Source: Azospirillum brasilense
Lineage (GTDB): Bacteria; Pseudomonadota; Alphaproteobacteria; Azospirillales; Azospirillaceae
Length of the DNA: 64,000 nt
NCBI RefSeq assembly: GCF_022023855.1
Contig: NZ_CP059449.1
Location: 2,218,501-2,282,500, forward strand
Direction: 5' to 3'
Shown here piece by piece: positions 1 to 8,258 of the stretch (its first letter is position 1; each line of letters opens with the position of its first letter). The notes under the pieces were generated by a model that was not told the DNA's origin, ran no database searches, and saw only the letters and a list, made by a program, of their open reading frames with translations. Both the position numbers and the translations under genes were made by a program.

Positions 1-564
1 CAGATCAATCTGGGCACGCCGGTGTTGATCCCGGAGGAGTATGTCCCCGACCTGACGGTGCGCCTGTCGCTCTACCGCCGCATCGCGGAGCTGGTGGATC
101 GGGCGGAGATCGACGGCTTCGCGGCGGAGCTGATCGACCGCTTCGGCAAGCTGCCGGGCGAGGTGGAGAACCTGCTCGACGTGGTGACCATCAAGCAGCT
201 CTGCCGACAGGCGGGGGTGGAGCGGGTGGACGCCGGGCCGAAGGGCGCCGTTCTGACCTTCCGCAACAACAGCTACGCCGAGCCGGCCAAGCTGCTGACC
301 TACATCAGCCAACAGATGAGTCTGATGAAGCTGCGGCCCGACCACAAGCTGGTCTACACCCGCGAATGGGCCGACGAGGCCCAGCGGGTGCGCGGCGTCA
401 ACCGGCTGATGAGCGATCTCGCCCAGATGGCCGGCGGCGGCGCCGTGCCGAAGGGCGAGGCGCCTCCGCCTCCACCGCCGCCCCCTCCGCAACGGCCCAG
501 CGCGCTGAAAGTCGGGTCGAAGTTCGGGCGGAACATTCCCTCGCGTCCCTTCGGGCGGCGCTGA
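1..564 (+). CDS. mfd: Transcription-repair coupling factor, C-terminal part
   Basis: The reading frame is open from the first base, so the gene starts upstream of the window; 187 codons are visible. The sequence around VLIPEEYVPDLTVRLSLYRR and the following helical region match the C-terminal TRCF domain of Mfd, the ATP-dependent translocase that removes RNA polymerase stalled at lesions and recruits UvrA. The helicase motors lie outside the window. The tail carries nine consecutive prolines (codons at about 463-489) before a basic end, an unusual extension for this family. Identification rests on recognising the domain. Confidence 0.9.
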   Translation, partial: QINLGTPVLIPEEYVPDLTVRLSLYRRIAELVDRAEIDGFAAELIDRFGKLPGEVENLLDVVTIKQLCRQAGVERVDAGPKGAVLTFRNNSYAEPAKLLTYISQQMSLMKLRPDHKLVYTREWADEAQRVRGVNRLMSDLAQMAGGGAVPKGEAPPPPPPPPPQRPSALKVGSKFGRNIPSRPFGRR

Positions 565-568
565 GGCG

Positions 569-1522
569 ATGAAAAAGGACGGGGGGCTGGCGAAGGCCCT
601 GGCGCTCGGCGGCGACCGTCGCGCATTCGGCGACATTCCGACGGTGGCGGAGGCGGTGGCCGCCGATCCCGCCCGCCTGCCGGAACTGGTCGCCTGCCTG
701 TTCGATGGCGACGCCGGGGTGAGGATGCGCGCCGCCGATGCCCTGGAGCGGGTGTCGCGCGGCGATGCCCGCCCATTGGACGCTTTCGCGGAACGGCTGC
801 TGACCGACGCCGCGGCCATCGAGCAGGCGGAGGTGCGCTGGCACTTGGCGGCCGTCCTTCCCCGCCTGACCCTGACCGAGGAGCAGCGCGGGCGCGCCGT
901 GGCGCTTTTGGAGGGCTGGTTCGAGAACCGGGCCAGCCGGATCGTGCAGAGCGCCGCGCTTCAGGCCATGGTCGATCTGGCGGCGGACGATCCGGAGCTT
1001 CGCCCGGTCGCGGCGGACATGCTGGGCCGGGCCATGCGCTCCCGCATTCCGTCGCTGGCGGCGAGAGCCAAGCGCATCCTGAAGCCGTTCGAGGTGGACC
1101 GCGCCACGCTGGACGCCGCCCTGCTGCCGGAGACCAAGCCGCTCACCCTGTCGGTCCTGCCCGATCGGCTGGCGGTTGCGCGGCTGGCGCCGGGGGACGG
1201 GATGCCCGGCTGGCTCGACTGGACCGACCCGCTGGTCAGCGCCACCCGCACGGGGGAGGAGTTGTCCATCCTCTGCCGCGAGTCCCGCGTGCCGGATGGC
1301 GTGACGGCGGAGCGCGGCTGGCGCGCCTTCAAGGTGGAAGGGCCGCTGGACTTCTCGCTGTTTGGGGTGCTGGCGCGCATCGCCGTGCCGCTGGCCCAAG
1401 CGCGGGTGCCGATCTTCGCCATGTCCACCTACGACACCGATTACGTGCTGGTGCGCGACGAGGACGTGGAGCGTGCGGCGGACGCGCTGAAGCGCGTCTG
1501 CACCGTCGTCGCACCCTCCTGA
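569..1522 (+). CDS. HEAT-repeat / CASTOR-type ACT domain fusion protein
   Basis: The protein has 317 residues and starts 4 bp after mfd, so it is probably cotranscribed. Residues 1 to about 175 are amphipathic helix pairs with HEAT-like spacing, for example LPELVACLFDGDAGVRMRAA. From about residue 190 the sequence turns into an ACT_7/CASTOR-like module (LSVLPDRLAVARLAPGD, then WRAFKVEGPLDFSLFGVLA and FAMSTYDTDYVLVRDED), a fold that usually senses amino acids. The two halves are normally separate proteins. Function is unknown; a ligand-sensing adaptor is an inference. An assembly frameshift joining two genes cannot be excluded, but the frame is continuous. Confidence 0.7.
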   Translation: MKKDGGLAKALALGGDRRAFGDIPTVAEAVAADPARLPELVACLFDGDAGVRMRAADALERVSRGDARPLDAFAERLLTDAAAIEQAEVRWHLAAVLPRLTLTEEQRGRAVALLEGWFENRASRIVQSAALQAMVDLAADDPELRPVAADMLGRAMRSRIPSLAARAKRILKPFEVDRATLDAALLPETKPLTLSVLPDRLAVARLAPGDGMPGWLDWTDPLVSATRTGEELSILCRESRVPDGVTAERGWRAFKVEGPLDFSLFGVLARIAVPLAQARVPIFAMSTYDTDYVLVRDEDVERAADALKRVCTVVAPS

Positions 1523-1525
1523 TCA

Positions 1526-3400
1526 TTACGCCTGCGGGGCCTTCTCCGCCTCGACGGCGGCGAGAACGCCCAGCTCCTCCAACTGCGTGACGGCGCCGGT
1601 CAGGCTGGTGGCGACGCGGTCGGCCGAGGTCTGGGATATGGCGTGCTCCGGAGCGTCGGCCTCGGGGTGGGCGCTCCACAGGCAGAGCAGGATCGGCACG
1701 TTCGGGCCGAAATGCAGGCGCAACCGACGCACCAGTCTGCGTGCGTGGGAGAGGGCGGACGGATTCAGATAGGACAGGACCACCGCCGACACGCCGGTCG
1801 GGGCCAGCGCGGCGATGGAGCGGACGGACACCTTCTCGCACGGGATCACGTCGGCGCGCAGCCCGCGCGGGCGCAGCAAATGGCCGAGCAGCGCCGCCGC
1901 CGCCTCGTCCAGGTCGTTGCGGGCGCCGATGCACAGGACCAGCGGCGTGTCCTCTGCGGCGGGCGGGGAGGCTTCCATCATCTCGTCCAGCAGCGCCGTC
2001 ATGCCCTCCGCCACCGCCTGCCGTCCCTCCGGGTTCAGGCGGTTGCGCTGGCGGTCCTGCTCGGCCAGTGACAGGGCGGGCAGCAGCAGGCCGTGCCCGG
2101 CCTCCGCGAGGCCGCCGCCGGTCATCTTCTCCTCGGCGATCTCCATGGCCTCGATGGGGTCGCGGGCGAGCAGGCGCTGGTACAGCTTGGCCTCGTCGGG
2201 CAGGACTGGGCGGTCGCCCAGCATCACCTCCAGGAAATGAAGCTGCGGCACGTGCCGCCCCAGCACGACGAGGCAGACGGTCAGCGGCGTCGCCAGCAGC
2301 AGCCCGACCGGCCCCCACAGCGTGGTCCAGAACACCGCCGCGACGATGATCGCCAGGGACGACAGACCGGTGGCGGAGCCGTAGAGCCAGGGCTCCACCA
2401 CATTGTTGGAAAACAGCTCCACCGCCACGAACAGGGCGATGCAGAGCAGCGGCAGGGTCCATCCCGCATCGACCGCGAAGGACAGCAGGATTGGGAAGGC
2501 CGCGGCGATCGCCGGTCCCAGGAAGGGGATGAAGCGCAGCACCGTCGCCAGCATCCCCCACAAGAGCGGGTTGGGCACGCCGAGCAGCCACAGCCCGATC
2601 CCGATGGGCAGGCCGTAGGTCACGTTGACCACGCACTGCATCAGCAGATAGCGGCTGACCCGCTCGCCCGCGTCGTTCATCGCCTCCGTCGTGCGACTGA
2701 GGTCGCCGGACCCGGCCAGCCGGATCAGCCGGTCGCGCAGATCCTCGCGTTGCAGCAGCATGAAGATGGTGAAGACCAGCACCATGCCCGCCGTGGCGAC
2801 CGGCGCCATGGCCGGCCCCAGCACGTCGCTGATTATGGTCAGCGCGTCGGAGCCGTCCTGCTCGATCCGCACCGGCACCGGCTCCCGCGCGGCGCCGGGG
2901 GCGGGCAGGGCGCTGGCGGGTGCCGTGGCGGCGGGCGGGTTTTCCCCGGTTACCTGCTCCAGCCCCTGCTTCAGGTCGCGGAAGGCTTCGGTCGCCTGCT
3001 GGACCACCCCGCCGCTGCCCGCCGACGACGCGCTGGAGCGCAGCGAATCCAGCTTGGCGTGGACGTTGCGCTGGTAGCTGGGCAGGTTGTCGGCCAGATC
3101 GGCGATCTGCCCGCCGACCACCATGCCGAAGCCGGCGATGCCCGCGAAGACCAGCACCACCACGGCCAGCACCGACGGTACCCGGCCCAGACGCAGCCGC
3201 TCCAGCCGGCTGACGATGGGCGCCAGGACGAAGGTCAGCAGCACCGCCAGCGCGATGGGGACAAGGATGTCGCTTCCCAGATACAGGGTCGCCACCACCA
3301 GCGCAGTGACCAGCAGCGTCGTCTGGGTGGAGGCGGGCGGGGCGGCCTTCGGCACCGGAATGGGGCGGGCCTGCAACCGGCGGGCGGTGTCTTCGGCCAT
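1526..3400 (-). CDS. AI-2E family transporter with extra C-terminal domain
   Basis: This 624-aa membrane protein is predicted from the ATG at 3400; an in-frame extension to 3493 lacks membrane-protein character and would cover the likely promoter. The first 350 or so residues carry the hydrophobic helices of the AI-2E/PerM family (TLLVTALVVATLYLGSDILV and later GPAIAAAFPILLSFAVDAGW). After a helical linker, about residues 500-600 read like a Rossmann-type sensor fold of the B12-binding/MerR-associated kind (LVLCIGARNDLDEAAAALLG), although no cobalamin His motif is evident. The substrate cannot be told from sequence. A GGAAC-N16-TGTT element lies about 40 bp upstream of the start. Confidence 0.85.
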   Translation of the reverse strand: MAEDTARRLQARPIPVPKAAPPASTQTTLLVTALVVATLYLGSDILVPIALAVLLTFVLAPIVSRLERLRLGRVPSVLAVVVLVFAGIAGFGMVVGGQIADLADNLPSYQRNVHAKLDSLRSSASSAGSGGVVQQATEAFRDLKQGLEQVTGENPPAATAPASALPAPGAAREPVPVRIEQDGSDALTIISDVLGPAMAPVATAGMVLVFTIFMLLQREDLRDRLIRLAGSGDLSRTTEAMNDAGERVSRYLLMQCVVNVTYGLPIGIGLWLLGVPNPLLWGMLATVLRFIPFLGPAIAAAFPILLSFAVDAGWTLPLLCIALFVAVELFSNNVVEPWLYGSATGLSSLAIIVAAVFWTTLWGPVGLLLATPLTVCLVVLGRHVPQLHFLEVMLGDRPVLPDEAKLYQRLLARDPIEAMEIAEEKMTGGGLAEAGHGLLLPALSLAEQDRQRNRLNPEGRQAVAEGMTALLDEMMEASPPAAEDTPLVLCIGARNDLDEAAAALLGHLLRPRGLRADVIPCEKVSVRSIAALAPTGVSAVVLSYLNPSALSHARRLVRRLRLHFGPNVPILLCLWSAHPEADAPEHAISQTSADRVATSLTGAVTQLEELGVLAAVEAEKAPQA

Positions 3401-3436
3401 GATCGGCGGAGCCTCGGGGGAGAGTTGAGAGTGTGC

Positions 3437-3461
3437 AGAACACGGCTGGACGCGGCGCGTT
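3437..3461 (+). promoter_or_regulatory. EcfG-like promoter for the PRC-barrel lipoprotein
   Basis: AGAAC at 3437-3441 and CGTT at 3458-3461 are separated by 16 bases, close to the alphaproteobacterial general-stress sigma (EcfG) consensus GGAAC-N16/17-CGTT. It points toward the lipoprotein gene at 3558. The first -35 base deviates, so this is the weaker of two overlapping sites. Confidence 0.45.
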
Positions 3462-3463
3462 CC
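3439..3463 (-). promoter_or_regulatory. EcfG-like promoter for the AI-2E transporter
   Basis: On the minus strand GGAAC (3463-3459) is followed after 16 bases by TGTT (3442-3439). The -35 is a perfect EcfG match. The predicted transcript start lies about 30 bases before the ATG at 3400, which supports that start. The site shares its DNA with the divergent plus-strand element. Confidence 0.6.
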
Positions 3464-3557
3464 GGCGCGTCGGGCGCGATCGCCGCAAGACACCGTGACG
3501 ATTGCGGTCGACAGCCTGTTTAAACCCGCGTGGTTATCTCGTCAGAAGGAGGGGGCT

Positions 3558-4001
3558 ATGCGTAAGGTTGCTGTTCCGGTCCTGTCGGCGGTTGCGCTAT
3601 TGGCTTTGGGGGGCTGCGCCGAGACGTCGAGCTGGTTTGGTGGGGGAAGCGATCAGGCTTCCCGCCCGATGTCCGAGCAATCGCTCCAGACCGCCTCGCG
3701 GATTGAGCCGCAGGCCATGCTGGGCAAGTCGGTCGTCGCCTATGACGGGCAGAAGGTGGGGCAGGTCGAGGACGTGCTGTTCAACCGCAGCAACCGCCCG
3801 AGCCAACTGGTGGTCTCCACCGGCGGCATCATGGGCATCGGCGGGCGCAACGTGGCGCTGGACATCGACAACGTCCGCTACAACCAGCAGCAGGACGCCA
3901 TCGTGGCGACCCAGCTCACCAAGGACCAGTTCGCCAACCTGCCGGAGTTCCAGTATGGCGGGAACATGATCTCGTTGAGCCGGCAGAAGACGCCGCAATA
4001 A
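3558..4001 (+). CDS. PRC-barrel domain lipoprotein
   Basis: A 147-aa protein starting at the ATG preceded by a clear AAGGAGG (about 3547). Residues 1-16 are a lipoprotein signal ending in a lipobox (LALGGC), so it is probably anchored to a membrane facing the periplasm. Residues about 55-140 form a PRC-barrel (LGKSVVAYDGQKVGQVEDVL, then NVALDIDNVRYN), a small beta-barrel that in bacteria often accompanies stress responses. The ligand is unknown. It is divergent from the AI-2E transporter and shares overlapping EcfG-like promoters with it. Confidence 0.85.
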   Translation: MRKVAVPVLSAVALLALGGCAETSSWFGGGSDQASRPMSEQSLQTASRIEPQAMLGKSVVAYDGQKVGQVEDVLFNRSNRPSQLVVSTGGIMGIGGRNVALDIDNVRYNQQQDAIVATQLTKDQFANLPEFQYGGNMISLSRQKTPQ

Positions 4002-4007
4002 ACCGCC

Positions 4008-4430
4008 TCAGTCCTCCGGCTTGCCGGAGCGCAGACGCTTGATGTCGGACCGCTGACCCTTGGCCTCCAGGCGACGTTTCTTGGAGCCAAGGGTCGGCTT
4101 GGTCGGGCGGCGGCTCTTAGGCACCACCGTTGCGTCGCGGATCAGGTCGATCAGCCGCTCGCGCACGTCCTCGCGGTTGCGAAGCTGGCTGCGGTAGGTG
4201 TCGCCAACGATGATCAGCACGCCCGCCGCCGTCATGCGCGAGCCGGCCAGCCGGACCAGCCGGGCCTTCACGTCGTCGGGGATGTTCGGCGAGGCCGCCA
4301 CGTCGAAGCGCAATTGCACCGCGCTGTCCGTCTTGTTGACGTGCTGGCCGCCCGGGCCGGAGGCGCGGATGAAGCTCTCCTGAAGTTCGCTCTCGTCCAG
4401 GCTGATGCGCGGGGTGACCCGGATCATCAT
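4008..4430 (-). CDS. arfB: Alternative ribosome-rescue peptidyl-tRNA hydrolase ArfB
   Basis: A 140-aa protein of the YaeJ/ArfB family. It has the GGQ catalytic motif (ASGPGGQHVNKTDSAVQLRF, residues about 26-45), which hydrolyses peptidyl-tRNA on stalled ribosomes. The lysine/arginine-rich C-terminal tail (KPTLGSKKRRLEAKGQRSD) is the part known to enter the empty mRNA channel. It lacks the codon-recognition domains of RF1/RF2. Its stop lies 6 bp from the convergent PRC-barrel gene. The length is typical. Confidence 0.92.
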   Translation of the reverse strand: MMIRVTPRISLDESELQESFIRASGPGGQHVNKTDSAVQLRFDVAASPNIPDDVKARLVRLAGSRMTAAGVLIIVGDTYRSQLRNREDVRERLIDLIRDATVVPKSRRPTKPTLGSKKRRLEAKGQRSDIKRLRSGKPED

Positions 4431-4446
4431 TAAAATTCCACGATCA

Positions 4447-5100
4447 TCAATCGGCCGCCGCCGTCACGCCTTCCTGCTCCTCCACCCCGAGGTCGAGAAG
4501 CGGGAGGAAGCTGGCGGGCTCCTGCGCGCCGGACAGCGCGTAACGCCGGTTGAAGATGTAGCAGGGCACCGCCTGAAGGCCGAGCTGCCGCGCCGTGGCG
4601 TCGGCGTTGAAGACCGCCGTGGTCTCCGCATCGCCATTCAGCAGATTTTTGATCTCCGTGAAATCGAAGCCCAGGCCGGCGGCGGTCGCAGCCAGCGTGT
4701 CGCGGTCGCCGATGTCCAGCCCGTCCACGAAATAGGCGTGGAACAGCGCGTCGGCCATCCGGTCGCCCAGCCCGTGGCGGGCGGCGATGCGGATCAGCCG
4801 GTGCCCGTCGAAGCTGTTGGGTGAGCGCCGGATGCGGTCCAGCCGCAGCGGCAGTCCGTCGCGCTCCGCCGTTTCCTCGACCACCAGATGGATCTGCCGC
4901 GCCCGCTCCGTGCCGCCGAACTTGGCCGCCAGATAGGCGCTGCGCTCCATCCCGCCCGCCGCCATGTCCGGGTTGAGCTGGAAGGGCTGCCAGCGCAATT
5001 CCACCTGGACGCGAGGGCGATCGGCCAGCGCGCGGGCAAGCCGCCGCTTTCCGATGTAGCACCAGGGGCAGATCAGGTCGGCGTAGGTTTCGATCAGCAT
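4447..5100 (-). CDS. FrnE/DsbA-family oxidoreductase
   Basis: A 217-aa thioredoxin-fold protein. The N-terminus MLIETYADLICPWCYIGKRR has the CPWC active site of the FrnE/2-hydroxychromene isomerase-like DsbA group, with no signal peptide, so it is probably cytoplasmic. A characteristic helical insertion follows (residues about 65-150), and the conserved AVPCYIFNRRYALSGAQ lies near the C-terminus. Start codons at 5118 and 5136 are possible; 5100 is chosen because family members begin a few residues before the active-site strand. The substrate is unknown. Confidence 0.88.
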   Translation of the reverse strand: MLIETYADLICPWCYIGKRRLARALADRPRVQVELRWQPFQLNPDMAAGGMERSAYLAAKFGGTERARQIHLVVEETAERDGLPLRLDRIRRSPNSFDGHRLIRIAARHGLGDRMADALFHAYFVDGLDIGDRDTLAATAAGLGFDFTEIKNLLNGDAETTAVFNADATARQLGLQAVPCYIFNRRYALSGAQEPASFLPLLDLGVEEQEGVTAAAD

Positions 5101-5263
5101 AGGCCCACTATCCCCCATTCCCACCCCGCCGCGCAACCGCCCAGCCCGTGGGGCGCCCTCCTGCGTTCGGCCAACCGCCTTTGCAACCCTTTGTTAACCC
5201 TTGCCGCCGGAGAGTCGCCCTGTTGCGCGGATGAGCGTCCGCGGCGGTCGGAGGCGTGTGGCG

Positions 5264-5722
5264 ATGGCGAATTCCTATGTGGACGGCAAGGTGCGCGACG
5301 CGCTGGTGGCGGCCAAGGGGAGCCGGGCGACCGCGCAAAAACTACTGATGACCTGGGCGGTCGAGGACCCGCAGCTCCTGCTGGGCATCTCGCAGCCCTT
5401 CCTGAAGGCCATCGCCGCGGCGGCGATCGAGCGGGGCGTCCGCCCGTCGGCGTCCAGCCGGTCTGCGCCCGCGCAGCCGGGCCGGTCCCGCAGTTCCGTG
5501 GATTCCGCGCTGAGCAAGGAGGCGCTGGCCGACGTGCTGAGCCGCCTCGGCCGCGACCCCGATGAGGACGCACCGGCGCCGCGCGGCCGCGCCGGCTCAG
5601 CCGCTCCGGTCAAGTCCGCCACCATGGTGGTTCCCGCCGGCAAGGGCGGGCAGGGCGGCGTCACCCATGAGAAGGCGATGATGACCCTCGCCAAGGCCTT
5701 CGTGGCGAAGAAGATGCGCTGA
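5264..5722 (+). CDS. Conserved hypothetical protein
   Basis: A 152-aa protein, started at the ATG with GGAGG about 10 bp upstream. The N-terminal 60 residues (MANSYVDGKVRDALVAAKGS onward) look like a compact helical domain. A low-complexity Ser/Arg/Pro linker follows, then a C-terminal helix rich in Lys (EKAMMTLAKAFVAKKMR). There is no signal peptide or membrane segment. I do not recognise the family. It converges on the lipoprotein gene that ends at 5753. Confidence 0.7.
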   Translation: MANSYVDGKVRDALVAAKGSRATAQKLLMTWAVEDPQLLLGISQPFLKAIAAAAIERGVRPSASSRSAPAQPGRSRSSVDSALSKEALADVLSRLGRDPDEDAPAPRGRAGSAAPVKSATMVVPAGKGGQGGVTHEKAMMTLAKAFVAKKMR

Positions 5723-5752
5723 GGCCCGGAGCGGGGGTTTGCTCCGCCGGGC

Positions 5753-6145
5753 TTATTGCTCCGCCGCGGTCATCATCCGTTCGATCCAGCCCGGCTGCCG
5801 CGGTTCCGGCCGGATGTCCGGCGGGGGGCTCGCCAAGGCGGTGTGGCCGTTGCGGTGCGGGTCGGGGATGTGGTGGCAATCCACGTCGGCCAGAGTCTTG
5901 TAGCAATAGAGGCGGGAGCGGTCGACGTAGACCTTCTCCGGGCAATAGTGCCCGGTTTCGGAGAAGGACACGGACGAGCAGTCGCGCCCGGTCGCCGCGG
6001 ACACCACATGATCGCCGAGCGTTTTCTTGGTGCTGGTGACGGAGGCGAGATCGGCGCCGAGGCTGGCGACCATCATCGGCCCGCTGCAGGCACCGAGCGG
6101 AAGGACCGCCAGCGCCACCATCGCGATTGACTGAGCGAGCCTCAT
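5753..6145 (-). CDS. Small lipoprotein of unknown function
   Basis: A 130-aa product from the ATG at 6145. It has a signal sequence (MRLAQSIAMVALAVLPLGAC) ending at a lipobox Cys at residue 20. The mature part holds four or five cysteines (RDCSSVSFSETGHYCPEK, YCYKTLADVDCH), suggesting disulphide bonding in the periplasm, and ends in a Pro-rich tail. The pattern is common among rhodospirillal lipoproteins, but the role is unknown. The next gene upstream on the same strand is another small exported protein. Confidence 0.75.
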   Translation of the reverse strand: MRLAQSIAMVALAVLPLGACSGPMMVASLGADLASVTSTKKTLGDHVVSAATGRDCSSVSFSETGHYCPEKVYVDRSRLYCYKTLADVDCHHIPDPHRNGHTALASPPPDIRPEPRQPGWIERMMTAAEQ

Positions 6146-6209
6146 TCCCCTTGCACCCCGTCCCGTGTTCGAGTCCGATTCCAGGCACACCTCATTAAAA
6201 AGCCGTGAA

Positions 6210-6485
6210 TCAGCGCAGCAGCGTGCAGATTCGCGACCGGCACTGCACCAGCACGAAGGTGTCCTTGTCCTCCGTGCAGCCCACCTTGAACACGGTCTGG
6301 CCGGAGCGGCCGGTGACGTAGCTCATCACCTCGACCTTGGCGGGCGTGCAGTTGCCCAGCGACTTGGCGGCCTCCTTCGCCTCGGCCTGCCCGGCGGAGA
6401 CGTTGGCGGCCCGGGCCGTCGGCGACACCGACAGGCAAAGCGCGAGGGCGCCAAGGGCAGCGAGGCGGGGAGCGGTGACGCGCAT
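6210..6485 (-). CDS. Small secreted protein of unknown function
   Basis: A 91-aa product starting at the ATG at 6485. Residues 1-25 are a Sec signal peptide (LAALGALALCLSVSPTARAA). The mature part of about 65 residues has four cysteines (NCTPAKVEV, FKVGCTEDKD, VLVQCRSRICTLLR), so it is probably a disulphide-bonded periplasmic protein. It lies just upstream of another exported Cys-rich protein on the same strand, 64 bp apart. The family is not recognised. Confidence 0.7.
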   Translation of the reverse strand: MRVTAPRLAALGALALCLSVSPTARAANVSAGQAEAKEAAKSLGNCTPAKVEVMSYVTGRSGQTVFKVGCTEDKDTFVLVQCRSRICTLLR

Positions 6486-6572
6486 GGCCGGATCGTTGGG
6501 CTGGTGGGTGCTGGAGAAGTTTATGGCACGGGCGGCGTGAATTCGGTTGTGCAAAAGTGGTAACCGCGGGGC

Positions 6573-7565
6573 TCACGCGCTTGTCGCGGGCTCGGCGTGC
6601 CGATGGGACAGGAAGAAGCGCAGCATCTCCCGCGCGGCGTCCGGCCCCTGCGGGTCGGTGTAGGTGCCGTCCGGGCTGCCGCCGGACCAGGCGTGGCCGC
6701 TGCCGTGGACGGTCCACTGCTCGAACAGCGTCGCTCCGTCGCGGTCCCTGTGGACGGTGCGGGTGAAGCCGCGCCCGCCGGGGGCCTGCCCGTCCTCGGT
6801 CGTCGCGGTCAGCCCCTCCGCGTTGGCGGTGGCCTGGGCCATCACATGATCGCCGTTGCGCGGGTGCACGACCTTGTCCGCGTCGCCGTGGAAGACGATG
6901 GCCGGCACCACCGGAGCCCCGACCGCCGGACGCTGGCCGGGCGAGGAGCCGGCCTTCATCGCCAGCAGGGCGGACGGAACGCCGCTGGCCGAGCCGTAGG
7001 GCAGGCCGGAATGGACGCCCACCGCGGCGAACAGGTCGGGATGGGTCATCGCCAGAACCATCGCGGCGGAGCCACCCGCCGAAATTCCGGCGACGTAGAC
7101 GCGCTGCGGATCGGCTCCCAGTTCCGCCAGGACCTGCCGGGCCGCTCCGGCCATCAGCGCCGGTTCGCCGCGGTCACGGCGCTGGTGGTCGGGGTTGAAC
7201 CAGTTCCAGCACTTCTTGTCGTTCGCCGCCGGGGTCTGCTCCGGGTAGAGGACGAGGCAGCCGGCCTCCTCGGCCAGCCGGTTCATGCGGGTGCCGACGG
7301 CGAAGTCCTCCGGCGACTGGGTGCAGCCGTGCAGCATGACCAGCAGCGGGCGCGGTCCCGTCGCCCCCTTCGGTACGAACAGCCGATAGGCGAGCGAGCC
7401 GGAGTCGTCGGTGAAGACCCCGGATTCCATCGGCTCCGTCACCGGCACCGGTCTCGGCGGGGGCGGCGGGACGGGCGCGCCGCGGCGGAACAGCTTGCCG
7501 ATGAGGCGGCGGAGGAACGCGGCGGCGCGGGCCAGGGCCGGGCGGGGCCGGGCGGTATCGGTCAC
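6573..7565 (-). CDS. PHB depolymerase-family esterase
   Basis: A 330-aa alpha/beta hydrolase. The GTG at 7565 is chosen because GGAG lies 8-12 bp upstream and longer frames run into Pro/Arg noise. A basic N-terminus and Pro-rich linker precede the catalytic domain, which has the oxyanion region LLVMLHGCTQSPEDFA, the nucleophile elbow AGISAGGSAAM, the acid region FHGDADKVVHP and the His motif GSGHAWSGG. This is the LpqC/esterase-PHB-depolymerase family. No clear signal peptide is seen, so an intracellular esterase is possible. The true substrate is uncertain. Confidence 0.88.
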   Translation of the reverse strand: MTDTARPRPALARAAAFLRRLIGKLFRRGAPVPPPPPRPVPVTEPMESGVFTDDSGSLAYRLFVPKGATGPRPLLVMLHGCTQSPEDFAVGTRMNRLAEEAGCLVLYPEQTPAANDKKCWNWFNPDHQRRDRGEPALMAGAARQVLAELGADPQRVYVAGISAGGSAAMVLAMTHPDLFAAVGVHSGLPYGSASGVPSALLAMKAGSSPGQRPAVGAPVVPAIVFHGDADKVVHPRNGDHVMAQATANAEGLTATTEDGQAPGGRGFTRTVHRDRDGATLFEQWTVHGSGHAWSGGSPDGTYTDPQGPDAAREMLRFFLSHRHAEPATSA

Positions 7566-7733
7566 GGTCGGCGGCTCCGGGGTCGTTCGGGAGAAAAAGT
7601 GGCGGGCGGATGGTACGGGAGGGTGGCGGGGGAGGACAACCGGCATGGCGGTTTGCGCCGGGGCGCCAACTGCGCTAACCATCCGGTTCCGCGCAAGCGT
7701 CCATCTCGCAAGCGTCAAGGTGGCCCGACCGTT

Positions 7734-8258
7734 ATGAGCACCGATATCACCCTCGTCCTGGGCGGCGCCCGCTCCGGCAAGAGCCGCTACGCCGAGGGGC
7801 TGGTGACTGCATCGCCCGGCCCGCGGGTCTACATCGCCACGGCCGAGATCTGGGACTCCGAGATGGCCGACCGCGTCGCCCGCCACAAGGAGGACCGCGG
7901 CCCCGGCTGGACGACGGTGGAGGAGCCTCTGGACCTGCCCGGCGCGCTGCGCCGCCACGCCGGCGCCGGGACGGGCGTGCTGGTCGATTGCCTGACGCTG
8001 TGGCTGTCCAACCTGATGATGGCCGACGCCGACGTGCCCGCCCGTTCCGCCGACCTGCTGGCCGCCCTGGCGGCGGTGGAGGGGCGGGTGGTGCTGGTCT
8101 CCAACGAGGTGGGGCTGGGCATCGTGCCGGACAACGCGCTGGCCCGCCGCTTCCGCGACCATGCGGGGCGGCTGCACCAGGACATCGCCGCCGTGGCCCA
8201 GCGGGTGGCCTTCGTCGCCGCCGGGCTGCCGCTGCTGCTGAAGGGAGAGACACCATGA
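7734..8258 (+). CDS. cobU: Adenosylcobinamide kinase / adenosylcobinamide-phosphate guanylyltransferase
   Basis: A 174-aa bifunctional enzyme of late cobalamin synthesis (cobP in aerobic nomenclature). It phosphorylates adenosylcobinamide and then transfers GMP to it. The P-loop GGARSGKS is at residues 10-17, and the RHKEDR motif around His51 matches the guanylylated-His segment of CobU. The conserved VLVDCLTLWLSNL and VSNEVGLGIVP follow. Its stop overlaps the start of cobO (ATGA), so it is translationally coupled in a cobU-cobO-cobQ operon. No cobalamin riboswitch was seen upstream. Confidence 0.95.
   Translation: MSTDITLVLGGARSGKSRYAEGLVTASPGPRVYIATAEIWDSEMADRVARHKEDRGPGWTTVEEPLDLPGALRRHAGAGTGVLVDCLTLWLSNLMMADADVPARSADLLAALAAVEGRVVLVSNEVGLGIVPDNALARRFRDHAGRLHQDIAAVAQRVAFVAAGLPLLLKGETP

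Noticed and set aside
7566..7733. Possible cobalamin riboswitch upstream of cobU
   Set aside because: I looked for the conserved B12-box sequences and did not see them on either strand; the gap is only 168 bases.
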